64,000 nucleotides of DNA, taken from positions 62,001 to 126,000 of the forward strand of contig NZ_BATR01000002.1 of the NCBI RefSeq assembly GCF_000739655.1, read 5' to 3'. This DNA is from Verrucomicrobium sp. BvORR106. GTDB lineage: Bacteria > Verrucomicrobiota > Verrucomicrobiia > Verrucomicrobiales > Verrucomicrobiaceae. The position numbers were made by a program, and so were the translations under genes. This document shows, piece after piece, positions 37,819-46,700 of the stretch. Position 1 is the first letter of the stretch. Each line of letters opens with the position of its first letter. The notes under the pieces are model-generated. The model was not told where the DNA came from and ran no database searches. It saw only the letters and a program-made list of their open reading frames with translations.

Positions 37819-39099
37819 TCAAACAAAGATATCGGCCACGACCTTACCCCGATCGCCGACGGTAAACGGACGGCCAGATGGTGACATGACCACTTCGCTC
37901 ACGGGCAATCCCATGGCTGCACCTACGGTCGCAATGAAGTCCTGCACGGTGACGGGATTCTCTGTGGCCCCGCGGCCTCCCTCGTCAGTGGCTCCATGTA
38001 CATATCCCCCCTTCACCCCGCCCCCTGCGAACACCGTGGAGAACACCCTTGGGTGGTGGTCACGTCCGGCATTCTGATTAATATCCGGCGTGCGACCGAA
38101 CTCCGTTCCCAGCACCACCAAGGTGGAATCAAGCAGTCCCGAGCTCTTCAGATCTTCCAGTAGGGCCGCCATCCCCTGATCAAGCTCTCCACCACGTGTG
38201 GTCATGCGACTGTCCAGTCCCTCATGCATGTCCCAGCCGCCGGAGTAAACTTCCACAAACCTCACGCCAGATTGCACGAGGCGGCGGGCGAGGAGACAAC
38301 CCTGTCCGAAGTAGCCCCTGCCATAGCGATCACGGACCTGCTGCGATTCCTTTTTGAGGTCAAAGGCATCGAGATCGCTGCTGGCTAGTAATTGCACGGT
38401 CTGATCATAGAGCTCGGTGTACCCCTTCACTGCGGCACTTTGATACTTTTCGCGGAAAGCGGCATCGAACCGGTTGCTCAAGTTCATGCGCCGCTTTGAT
38501 CGATCCTCCGGCACAGTAGCGCGCGCGTTCTGAAGTCCCTCCTCCGGATTGCTGATTGGGACAGGGGTATACGCAAAGGGAAAGAACCCGGCATTGGCCG
38601 TCCCCTGACCAATCGCGACACTGGAAGGAAGACTGTGGTGAGACTTTCCTTTGAAGTGTTGGGCCCAAACACCCAGCGTGGGATGCACAATGGTGCCGCG
38701 CTCAGCATAAGCAGTGTGCATCAAGTAGCTGGCTGGTCCATGCACACCATTGGTGGTGGTCATGGAGCGGACGATGCTCAGCTTGTCTGCTTGTTTGGCG
38801 AGACGTGTCATGTAGCCTCCAAGCTGAATGCCAGGCACATTTGTGCTGATGGGGTCGCGGGCACCTTTGGTGCTCCCGGTCTTGGGATCGAAGGTGTCCA
38901 CGTGACTAAGTCCCCCTCCCAAGAAAAGGTAGATGCAGGCACGTGCGCGGCCTCCCACGCCTTTGGGGGCGGCTTCGGCCGCACCAAACGCGGCATCCAC
39001 GCCGCTGGACAGCACGCTCACTCCCAGGGTGGCGCGGGCCGCTTGGAGGACGAACTGGCGGCGGCTGACTGGGTCTGACTGGAAACCGGATCGGTTCAT
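37819..39099 (-). CDS. DUF1501 protein with Tat-type signal
   Basis: A 426-residue exported protein of the DUF1501 family, related to sulfatase/alkaline-phosphatase folds and common in Planctomycetes and Verrucomicrobia. The N terminus carries a twin-arginine signal (SRRQFVLQAARATLGVSVL). The domain starts at ACIYLFLGGGLSHVDTFDPK, the metal-site-like opening of the family, with later VRFVEVYSGGWDMHEGLD, VVLGTEFGRTPDINQNAG and RDHHPRVFSTVFAGGGVKGG. It is 31 bases after the DUF1549/DUF1553 gene; such pairs usually occur together. The frame opens at 39240; ATG 39099 is preferred. Function of the pair is unproven. Confidence 0.88.
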   Translation of the reverse strand: MNRSGFQSDPVSRRQFVLQAARATLGVSVLSSGVDAAFGAAEAAPKGVGGRARACIYLFLGGGLSHVDTFDPKTGSTKGARDPISTNVPGIQLGGYMTRLAKQADKLSIVRSMTTTNGVHGPASYLMHTAYAERGTIVHPTLGVWAQHFKGKSHHSLPSSVAIGQGTANAGFFPFAYTPVPISNPEEGLQNARATVPEDRSKRRMNLSNRFDAAFREKYQSAAVKGYTELYDQTVQLLASSDLDAFDLKKESQQVRDRYGRGYFGQGCLLARRLVQSGVRFVEVYSGGWDMHEGLDSRMTTRGGELDQGMAALLEDLKSSGLLDSTLVVLGTEFGRTPDINQNAGRDHHPRVFSTVFAGGGVKGGYVHGATDEGGRGATENPVTVQDFIATVGAAMGLPVSEVVMSPSGRPFTVGDRGKVVADIFV

Positions 39100-39130
39100 G
39101 GTAATATGATTTTGATGAAGCTTTTGAATG

Positions 39131-40384
39131 CTATTGAACAAAGTAAAACTCCCGGGTGTTGATGAGAGACCAGATGATGTCGGCATAGGCCTCCTCACCG
39201 TGAGCGGCGAGCTCCTGGCGGACGATGTTTTTCTCCTCAAGGGAGGGCCTGCGGTTCAAGATGCTGAGGAAGACGGCCTCCACCTTGTCAGGAGGAGATG
39301 CCACCCTCGCCATGGTGCGGAAGATGAGAGAGTCCGGATTGGTGATCATTTCCTGAACCCGTCCATTCATCATCATGAGCACCTGCGGCACTGTGCCGTC
39401 TGCGCAGCCCCCGTCCACCACCGTCCGGGGCGACTGTCCGAACTGGAGCAGGAAGTGCCCCGCCGGAGCGGGTTGAGGCAGTTCGGCGGCCCTCAGCAGC
39501 ATCATGCCTCCATGCGTGAGGTATCCAGTCTCGTCCATGGAAGTCGAGGTCGTGGCCATTTCCACACCGGCCTTTGTCTGAGAAACCATCTCCGCCTTGT
39601 CCAGTCCGCCTGCCACCTTCTTCCGCTCAAGCGCGCCAATGTTGTTAATTGCAGCGAGCTTGCTCAAGACGGTCATGGAATCCAGCCTGGGGTTGAGCAA
39701 ATTCATCTCAATGGAGCGGCCATAGAGGTCTGTTTCGGTATTCTTGAACTTGTCCGGTTCCCCCAGCACGAGTGTCATGAAGGAGTCCCATGCCTGCTCC
39801 GCACTCATGCGGCGAAGAATCGGGCCCTGGAAGAAGTACGGTTCCCCCATAGCCAGCTCCGTCGTGGTGGCCTGGCTCTGGTAGGCGCGGGTGTTGTACA
39901 AGATACGAAGGAATTCCCGAAGGTTGAACTTCACACGCACCATCTCCGTCGCGAGATGCCGGAGGAGTTCCGGATTGTAGGAATCCTCCGGATGATCCAG
40001 ATTGTGCACGGTCGGGGTGAGAGACACCCCGAAAGCAAGCTGCCACATCCGGTTGGCGATCGTCATCGCGAACCTGGGGTTCTGAGCATGCGTCATCCAA
40101 GCTCCAAAACGCTTGCGCAGGCCCTCTGGATCATGCTTCCCATCCTTCTCCATCTGGAGGTAGGCGGCATTGCGCCGGTCCGACGGAGACCAGACGATGA
40201 GCTTGGGGTCCACTGGTTCATTGGGCGAGCCGTCCTTGTACTTGTAGTCACGTGGCAGCCGCATGCGGTTCTCGCTCAGATTACTGATCGAGTAGGTGTT
40301 GGATCCAACGATGTTGTTGAGCTGACCGGCTAACGACTTCCCGTCGCGTCCGCGGTCGTTCAAGATCTTTACAGCCCCCTCCAC
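39131..40384 (-). CDS. DUF1553 part of a frameshifted DUF1549/DUF1553 gene
   Basis: About 417 residues that normally form the C-terminal half of one DUF1549-DUF1553 protein. Visible hallmarks: LIVWSPSDRRNAAYLQM, the FAMTIANRMWQLAFGVSLTP block of DUF1553, DSYNPELLRHLATEMVRV, LREFLRILYNTRAYQSQ, then RMSAEQAWDSFMTLVLG and the closing AYADIIWSLINTREFYFVQ. Its frame is open upstream past the nominal GTG start and reads DDFPGERRRELVEGAVKI straight out of the upstream half if one base is re-read in the G7 run at 40417-40423. So this is probably not an independent gene but the rest of the one above, broken by a -1 frameshift, real or from sequencing. Confidence 0.85.
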   Translation of the reverse strand: MEGAVKILNDRGRDGKSLAGQLNNIVGSNTYSISNLSENRMRLPRDYKYKDGSPNEPVDPKLIVWSPSDRRNAAYLQMEKDGKHDPEGLRKRFGAWMTHAQNPRFAMTIANRMWQLAFGVSLTPTVHNLDHPEDSYNPELLRHLATEMVRVKFNLREFLRILYNTRAYQSQATTTELAMGEPYFFQGPILRRMSAEQAWDSFMTLVLGEPDKFKNTETDLYGRSIEMNLLNPRLDSMTVLSKLAAINNIGALERKKVAGGLDKAEMVSQTKAGVEMATTSTSMDETGYLTHGGMMLLRAAELPQPAPAGHFLLQFGQSPRTVVDGGCADGTVPQVLMMMNGRVQEMITNPDSLIFRTMARVASPPDKVEAVFLSILNRRPSLEEKNIVRQELAAHGEEAYADIIWSLINTREFYFVQ

Positions 40385-41316
40385 CAGCTCGCGTCTGCGT
40401 TCCCCGGGGAAGTCATCCCCCCCAGCATGGTGGACGTGGCACCAAAAAAGGCGGCCATTTCATAGAACTGCCGCTGGGTCCAGTCAGCAAAAGGGTGGTC
40501 GTGGCACTGGGCACATGACACATCCGTGCCAAGGAACACCTGGAGAGTGTTTGCGAGATTGTCGAGTTGCATGCTGGAGTCTCGGAGGAGGTAGCCCGCC
40601 GCGCCGTTGTTCCAGACCTTTCCTTCGGCGGTGATCATGTCATTTACCATCTGGTCCCACGGCCGATTGGTGCGGACCTGTTCCTTCACCCACTCGATGT
40701 AGGCCAGACCGCGCATGTAGTATCCGAAGCCGTCCACAATACGCAGCATCTCCGCGAAGTAGTTGTACATGTGGCTGACATGCCCTTCAGACTCCAGCAA
40801 CCGGTCAATGAGCCGCATCCTCCTGTCCGCGCCTCCCGCGCCCAGAAATTGGGTAGTTTCCTCATGATTTGGAATCCGGCCGGCGATGTCCAGATAAACG
40901 CGGCGCACGAACTGCTCGTCGGTCAGCGGAGGGTTGAAGGTGGGCTTCGACGGGGCTCCGGCGTTGCGCCGCGCGACAGCTTTCTGAAGGCCTCGCAACA
41001 CCAGATCATCAATGAGGGCCGCCGCCTGGGCGGCACTGGCGTTCGTGGGCACCGAAATGAGCGCTTCTGCGTGCGGTGAGGGAGGCAGGCTGCGGGCCAT
41101 CAACTGGTCCGCCCCGGAGAGCCGCTCCAGAGACAAACCGTGAACGGAACCGTTGCCCAGTTGCAGGTAGACGACGTTCCCGTCCAGCTTCAAAAACAAC
41201 GCCTCCACTTTCCGGCCTTGAACATCTGTCCACACACGGGGTGAGTCGGCGGCGGAAGCTGGCACTGCAGACACGAGCAATCCAGCGGCAAAGAGGCATA
41301 ACAATTTTGGCATCAT
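40369..41316 (-). CDS. DUF1549 part of a frameshifted DUF1549/DUF1553 gene
   Basis: 315 residues: signal peptide (MPKLLCLFAAGLLVSAVPASA), an SHD1-like beta domain (VWTDVQGRKVEALFLKLDG), then DUF1549 (TDEQFVRRVYLDIAGRIPN, WDQMVNDMITAEG) ending in SCAQCHDHPFADWTQ, a CxxCH site as in heme proteins, and FFGATSTMLGG. Directly after the G7 run (40417-40423, C7 on the plus strand) the frame goes wrong and stops within 17 codons, while the DUF1553 half continues in the -1 frame. A palindromic operator lies 62 bases upstream of the ATG. ATG 41313 is an equal alternative; a TTG at 41340 extends the frame. Confidence 0.85.
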   Translation of the reverse strand: MMPKLLCLFAAGLLVSAVPASAADSPRVWTDVQGRKVEALFLKLDGNVVYLQLGNGSVHGLSLERLSGADQLMARSLPPSPHAEALISVPTNASAAQAAALIDDLVLRGLQKAVARRNAGAPSKPTFNPPLTDEQFVRRVYLDIAGRIPNHEETTQFLGAGGADRRMRLIDRLLESEGHVSHMYNYFAEMLRIVDGFGYYMRGLAYIEWVKEQVRTNRPWDQMVNDMITAEGKVWNNGAAGYLLRDSSMQLDNLANTLQVFLGTDVSCAQCHDHPFADWTQRQFYEMAAFFGATSTMLGGMTSPGNADASWWRGL

Positions 41317-41378
41317 GGGAGATCTCGTTTTCACAACCAAGCAACGATCCCCGCCCCCACGTCATTAGTCACCTACCC

Positions 41379-41396
41379 ATAGAACAAATGTTCTAT
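41379..41396. promoter_or_regulatory. Palindromic operator, copy 1 (before the DUF1549 gene)
   Basis: ATAGAAC-AAAT-GTTCTAT: perfect 7-bp arms around a 4-base centre. It lies in the 202-base gap between the Verru_Chthon D gene and the DUF1549 gene, 62 bases before the latter. Two other copies of AGAACNNATGTTCT are at 55288 and 56465. Confidence 0.75.
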
Positions 41397-41518
41397 TAAA
41401 ACCTCAAGCTCATCCGACGCGGAAGCCGAAATGCCGACGCATGAGTCCACACCTGCCGGGCACGACAGCCAGCAACTTCCTATCCAGGTTATTGAAAACA
41501 ACTTTCGCCTCTCCGATC

Positions 41519-42145
41519 TCAATAGAGCACCACCGCCCCGGTACTGGCGTTCAGCACGAGGGTGCGATAGTTCGCGGGCAGTGCATCCGGGGCACGTTCC
41601 CAATCCGTGGCGAGGGCGAGGGTAACACACCACCTGGGATCGGACGCACCACGAGGCAGGGTCGTGCCGCCCTCGGGCTTGAAGGCAAACACGGGCGGGG
41701 TGGTATCCACATCGTCCACGGCGGAAGCCTTGACCAGCGGAGTGCGGGCCAGGAGGTTGGACCAGGATTCCTGCTCGATCATGATGGTGGACTTTTCCAG
41801 CAGATTCACCTCCCCAAAGGGCCGCCACTTTCCGGTGGCACGGTCCGGCACCATGAGCTGCCAGCCTTGGAAATAACTCTGCCCCTCGCCTCCGCCCTCC
41901 TGCTCCCGGCGGAGAAAGCGGACACCGACCATGCGATTCTCACGTGCCGCCAGTTGTGCGGCATAAGCGAGCTCGTTGGTGAACCTCGCGGAAGACGACG
42001 TGAGCTGTTGGGCAGAGAGCGCAGAACCGATGGAAAAAGATGAGAGAGCCACCAGCATCGCCACCATGGCGATGACGACCATCATCTCGATCAAGGTGAA
42101 AGCCTCGCCGCGCGAGGCCGGGAAGGAGGGATGTTTAGTTCTCAC
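41519..42145 (-). CDS. Verru_Chthon cassette protein D (GspH/FimT-like pseudopilin)
   Basis: A 208-residue prepilin-like protein. A short leader ends EA-FTLIEMMVVIAM, the type IV prepilin cleavage site with Phe+1 and Glu+5 (Ala rather than Gly at -1). The helix is followed by a region (SSARFTNELAYAAQLAARENRMVG) that corresponds to the GspH/FimT helix-strand pattern, then a beta domain. It overlaps the C gene by 11 bases. This is the last of the four cassette genes; the family name is the TIGRFAM one and no function has been shown. The GspH comparison is my inference. Confidence 0.88.
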   Translation of the reverse strand: MRTKHPSFPASRGEAFTLIEMMVVIAMVAMLVALSSFSIGSALSAQQLTSSSARFTNELAYAAQLAARENRMVGVRFLRREQEGGGEGQSYFQGWQLMVPDRATGKWRPFGEVNLLEKSTIMIEQESWSNLLARTPLVKASAVDDVDTTPPVFAFKPEGGTTLPRGASDPRWCVTLALATDWERAPDALPANYRTLVLNASTGAVVLY

Positions 42146-43253
42146 GGGATGACATCAGTTTTGCGGCCGGGATCTGCACCGCAGTGGAGAAGACGCGGAA
42201 ACCAAGCTTGAGATTGACCAGTTCGGTCTCCAGCTTCTTCACGTCATTCTCGTACTCCGAAGCAGTGGTGAAGACCTTGGTATTGGCCACGTTGCGCAAC
42301 TGGGTGGCCAGCGCATCAGTCCCCGCACTGTCGAGCTTGGACCAGTCACGCTCATCCAGGGCCACCAAAGTGAGTCGGATCATGGGAGGGAGTTGATGAC
42401 GACTGCGCTCGGCCATGGTGGTGGTGTCCGGCCACTGATGGCGGCGGGTGTCATAGATGTAGTTGGGTGCGGCCGAGGTATCCGCCCCGGTATCCTTGCC
42501 CGGCATGGGCCAGACGGGCTGAACAAAGATGGCCAGGATGTTCTCCGCCACCGGCTGGGAGTCCGCTGCAAGATCAGAGCGGAACCAGTCATACAACCCA
42601 TTCTGTGTGTTCTGCGCCTCAACCCACGGGATCTTTGTAGAGGTGGCATCGCCATTGGGCGGAATGACCAGACGGTAGAGGGAGAGCTTCTCTGTCGGCT
42701 GCCGGAATTCCATGAGGCGAAATCGCTTGCGCTCTGGATGCGCCGGGGTGTCTCCCAGGAAGGCAGGTCGCCGCGGCAGGTCACTGTCATAGGTCACATA
42801 CCAGCCCCACCCATTGAGCATGGACTCCAGCCCATAGGGCTCCGTGGAAGGTGGGTTGGGATTGCCCGCATCCAGGTTCTCCCCCAGTGGAGCCTGGAAG
42901 AAGACGGCGTGGCCAGCCGCTGGCACGGCATTGCCCAGCAGCGTCGTGACCGGTCCGTTCACATAGTGCAGCTCTGACTGGCGCTGGTAGAGCAGCGGGT
43001 TGCCGTTTGCATCCAGTTTGTAGCCCCAGTACGAGTTCAGCGTGGCCTGGGACAGCCGGGCGGCGATGGCTTCAAAGGCGGCCCGCGCCTCCCGGAACTC
43101 TTCCGTCCGGGCCTTGGCACGGCCCCAGGTGATCTGGGTGTCTGACAGCACCTGGGACAACACCATCATGAGCACGGAGAGCACCGCCACGGATACCAGA
43201 AGCTCAATCAAGGTGAATGCCGTCGTCTTGCGGGGGTGGCAGGGGCCGGACAT
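42135..43253 (-). CDS. Verru_Chthon cassette protein C (GspJ/PilW-like pseudopilin)
   Basis: A 372-residue prepilin-like protein with leader HPRKTTA-FTLIELLVSVAVL (Phe+1, Glu+5), a membrane helix and a large beta-rich periplasmic domain. RTEEFREARAAFEAIAARLSQATL after the helix matches the GspJ/PilW amphipathic helix that reads ...RA.RALERL.RDL. Third cassette gene, 9 bases after B and overlapping D by 11. Length is well above GspJ (about 200), which is normal for cassette C. Confidence 0.88.
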   Translation of the reverse strand: MSGPCHPRKTTAFTLIELLVSVAVLSVLMMVLSQVLSDTQITWGRAKARTEEFREARAAFEAIAARLSQATLNSYWGYKLDANGNPLLYQRQSELHYVNGPVTTLLGNAVPAAGHAVFFQAPLGENLDAGNPNPPSTEPYGLESMLNGWGWYVTYDSDLPRRPAFLGDTPAHPERKRFRLMEFRQPTEKLSLYRLVIPPNGDATSTKIPWVEAQNTQNGLYDWFRSDLAADSQPVAENILAIFVQPVWPMPGKDTGADTSAAPNYIYDTRRHQWPDTTTMAERSRHQLPPMIRLTLVALDERDWSKLDSAGTDALATQLRNVANTKVFTTASEYENDVKKLETELVNLKLGFRVFSTAVQIPAAKLMSSREN

Positions 43254-43262
43254 AGGGCGGGA

Positions 43263-43781
43263 TTAGTTGGAGGCCACGGCCGTCGTGCTGGCCGTCTTGT
43301 CCGTCTGGGCCAGGAGGGTCTGCGCACACTTGCAGGTGGCCGGCTGTTGAAACGCGAGGTCAGGATTGGGGCTGCTGGTGACCAGGATCTGCACCGCCTT
43401 CAGTCTTGGGTTCGAGGAAGACATCCCTGGAAGAGGCTTGGCATCTGTCACCGAGACGCGTGCCGTGAAGATGGCGCTGATGTCACCTGTCTTCACCCGC
43501 GTGCCCTGCCCATCGAAGCTGTAGTCCTGCTGACTCCCCTGCTGCTGCTGCTGGAGCACATCACTCCAGTCCCGCATGCGGTAGTCCGAGGAGATCGACT
43601 GAACGATCCTGGCAGAGGCAGTGGTGTTGGAAGCCTCACGCAGCGTGTCCAGGGACACGGGGATCAGTCCCACCAGGGCGACAAGCACGGTGGCGGCGAT
43701 GCCTACAGCGATGGTGGTCTCCACCAGGGAGAAGCCGCGACGATGTAGTTTTTTCTTGGAGGGTGGCAGGATCAGTTTCAT
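43263..43781 (-). CDS. Verru_Chthon cassette protein B (GspI/PilV-like pseudopilin)
   Basis: A 172-residue prepilin-like protein. Leader ...HRRG-FSLVETTIAVGIAATVL has Gly-1, Phe+1 and Glu+5, a canonical type IV prepilin peptidase site, and the helix ends LVGLIPVSLDTLREA, close to GspI/PilV proteins. Its ATG overlaps the stop of A by 4 bases (43778-43781), so translation is coupled. The periplasmic part is short, with a Gln-rich loop (QQQQQGSQQ). Confidence 0.9.
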   Translation of the reverse strand: MKLILPPSKKKLHRRGFSLVETTIAVGIAATVLVALVGLIPVSLDTLREASNTTASARIVQSISSDYRMRDWSDVLQQQQQGSQQDYSFDGQGTRVKTGDISAIFTARVSVTDAKPLPGMSSSNPRLKAVQILVTSSPNPDLAFQQPATCKCAQTLLAQTDKTASTTAVASN

Positions 43782-46700
43782 GGCATGAACGTTTTGCGGG
43801 TGATGACGCGGAAGCGATAGTAGTCGTCCAAAGCTCCGCTCTGGGAGGGGTTGGCGAAGTAGTTGGGAAGTTCCGGATCGTTGGGATCGATGTAGCGCTC
43901 AATGATGGAGGAGCCACGCTGTTCTGCGGTGACGGCATCCTTGCTCTCATTCCACTCGTCCGCAGCGGAGGAGCGCGCCTTCTTGAGCACCTGCACCCGA
44001 TAGTGCACGGTGAAGATGTTCGACTTGGTGGTGAGGCGGGGATAGAGCTGGTTGTAGGGGGACTCGCGCACGTTGTCGCCAGTCAGTTCAAACCCGTCTT
44101 TCTGGCTGGAAAGGCTGCCGTTCCACCAGGTGACCATGGTCTCATAGGTCGGTGAGGAGCTCGGCAGGCCATCAGCCCGGGGGTAGTAGGTGCGGCCCGA
44201 CATCGGCTTGGGTACGAGGAAAATATCGCAGATCTCCGAGGCGCTGCGGAAGATGTCCCCCTGGTCGAACCGTTGTCGGAAGCCCTTCATGGTCTCTTCA
44301 GCATTGACCTCGTAAACCGTCTCAAATTTGAGCCAGTTCTGCCAGGTCTTGTAGCTTTCCTCCATCTGAGCGGCGTTGGCCCCGCTGGTCAGGGCGTCCT
44401 TGGCCCACGCCAGCTCTGATGGCATGGCATTGATGCGAACGCTGCGTAAGGCGGCGTAAAGACTCGTGTCCCGCCTGATGTAGCTGAACGGCACGATCTG
44501 CGAGTTCAGGTTGATCTTGCCTCCGGTGGAGAAGGGTTCGCTGATGGCGTAGGGCTCCACCACCGGCATCCAGAAGAAATCCAGGAGAAGATGGTCACGA
44601 GGGGGGCGAAATCCCCAATGATCCGTCTGTATGGGCTCCAAGTTGGCGGGGCGTACTCTGGAAGGAGGGTTTGGACAAAAGAGAAGCGTTTGCCACGGAC
44701 CAGTCCGGTCACTGTTTGCAGGCACGGGGTGCACCGCGCTGGGCAGGGAGCCAAAAGCGATCGCAGAGCAGATCTGCCGGTTGGGCGAATAAGTTCTGGC
44801 AGTCGATTCATCAGTGAACCCGTCCCGGGCAAAATAACCGTCCCTGGGACCTGTGGTACCCTTGATACCGGTGTCGTCTGGCTTGTTGATGTAGGGCCCA
44901 TCTTCAATCCGCCCCATCCCGGTATCCCAGTCCCCAGGGCGATTGGAAGAGTTGTAAGCTCCGTCAAGTCTGTATGGGGTGGAAGGCTGACAGTCCTGCC
45001 AGTAAGCCACATCCCGAAGCAACCCATAAGGCTTGCTAACCTTGCTGTCGGCACCAATGACGTAGCCGGCCATCTGCCACGTATGCTGCTTGCCGACGGT
45101 GTTGTTCAGGTAGGACTGAGCATGCGTTCGGCCGTAGTGTCCTGTGTAGGCACTTCCAGCATGCCTGAGCGACTGCGCCTCCTCCTTGGTAGGGCTGCTA
45201 TAGTCGGCGTGGGGGGTGTAGCAGTCCTGAGGAATGCTCCTCATTGCGCACATGATCCTGAAATCTCCCTTTGCAATCGCATTGGTCGAACTGGTCACCA
45301 CGGAACGGACCGTGTCGCCAAGGACAATCAAAAAGTTCTGGGGGTCGTTCTTGTTGAAACGCATCTGCAGGTCCATGCACTCTTTGGCCACGGTCCAGTT
45401 GGCATTGGAAGGCATGCTGCCGTTGACCCGTACGGTGGGAACGGGCCATGGACCAGTAGGGCTGATGAAATTGAGAGTCGCCGTCTGGATCAGCGTGGAA
45501 TCATCGAGCTGTCCGGCAGCCCCCTCTCCGAGGTGAGTTTCGATGGTGACGGGTCCGCCCGTGAACTGGAAGGTACTCTGGGCTGAGACGTCAACATCCA
45601 GGCTCACAAAGGGGAATGAATTGGTTTCATCCGCGCCCACTCCGCCGGGCACCACGGTCTTGAGGGCACCACTCCGGGCCCGGTAAAACTGGGAGTGGAG
45701 GGAGGTGTAGGCCGTCGAGTGCCCGCCGTCTTTCGCTGCCCCGGCCGGCACCCAGCAGCGGTTGACCCCCGCTGCGGCAAAGCCCAGCGGCTGGCTGTTC
45801 ACCTTCCAGTTCTCCATGCCCTTGATCCGGTACCGCACATTGGGGGTGTAGGGAGGCATGCCTACCACGGGCGTGAACGGCTGGACCACAAGAAAGGCGC
45901 GCATCCGCTTTGTCTTGTCCGCCTTGCTGTCGGCTGGCGCGGTGTCCTTGGGACTGCCATCGGGATTGGTTTCGACCTCGGTCGCCATGAAGATCAAAGA
46001 CGCCTCGATAACGGTAGGGTAACGCCCGAGGGCCTTGAGCTTGGTGGGAAAGGACTCGGCGGCAGTCCCGTCCGCCACTATTGGCACGGCTGAGGCCTCC
46101 GCCAGATACTCCCCATTCAGACCTGTGTAGGCCCGGGGCGGGATGTAGTGATATTTGGGAGTGTCATAGGGATTGTTTGCATTCACCCCCCAGCGAACAA
46201 AGTCGAACATGTTGAGCAGGATCTGGTTCCGGTTCGAGGAACCATATTTGTCGTCGAACGTCTGGGTTCCAAAGCCGGGCACTGCCGCCTTGGTGAGTTT
46301 TTGCAGGTAGCTGAAAATCATCTGATTCCCCGACAGTTGAAAGTCCGCGGTGGGGCTCTGCGATGACCCCTGCTTGGTCGAGGCGTTTTCCCAAGTTGAT
46401 GCCCTCTGGAACGCGCCCAACTGCCCAGCAGAGGTCGCACAAAAGGCAAGCAGTTTGTCTTTGGCTGTGCGCTTGGACGCCTCCGCCTGGACCGGCCACA
46501 ATGAAATTCGCGGGCGGTTGTAAAGGTTCACCTCAGGTGCCCGGCTGTGCGCCGTGAGAAAGAACCGGCCCATCTCGAGATCTGCGGCATTTACCGTTCC
46601 GTCGGAGGAGTTGGCCAGACGCTGATTCTTTCCCGCATCAAAACCTGATCCATAAAAGAACTCGTCCACGGAAGTAAAGAGTCGTTCCCGCTTCAATGGG

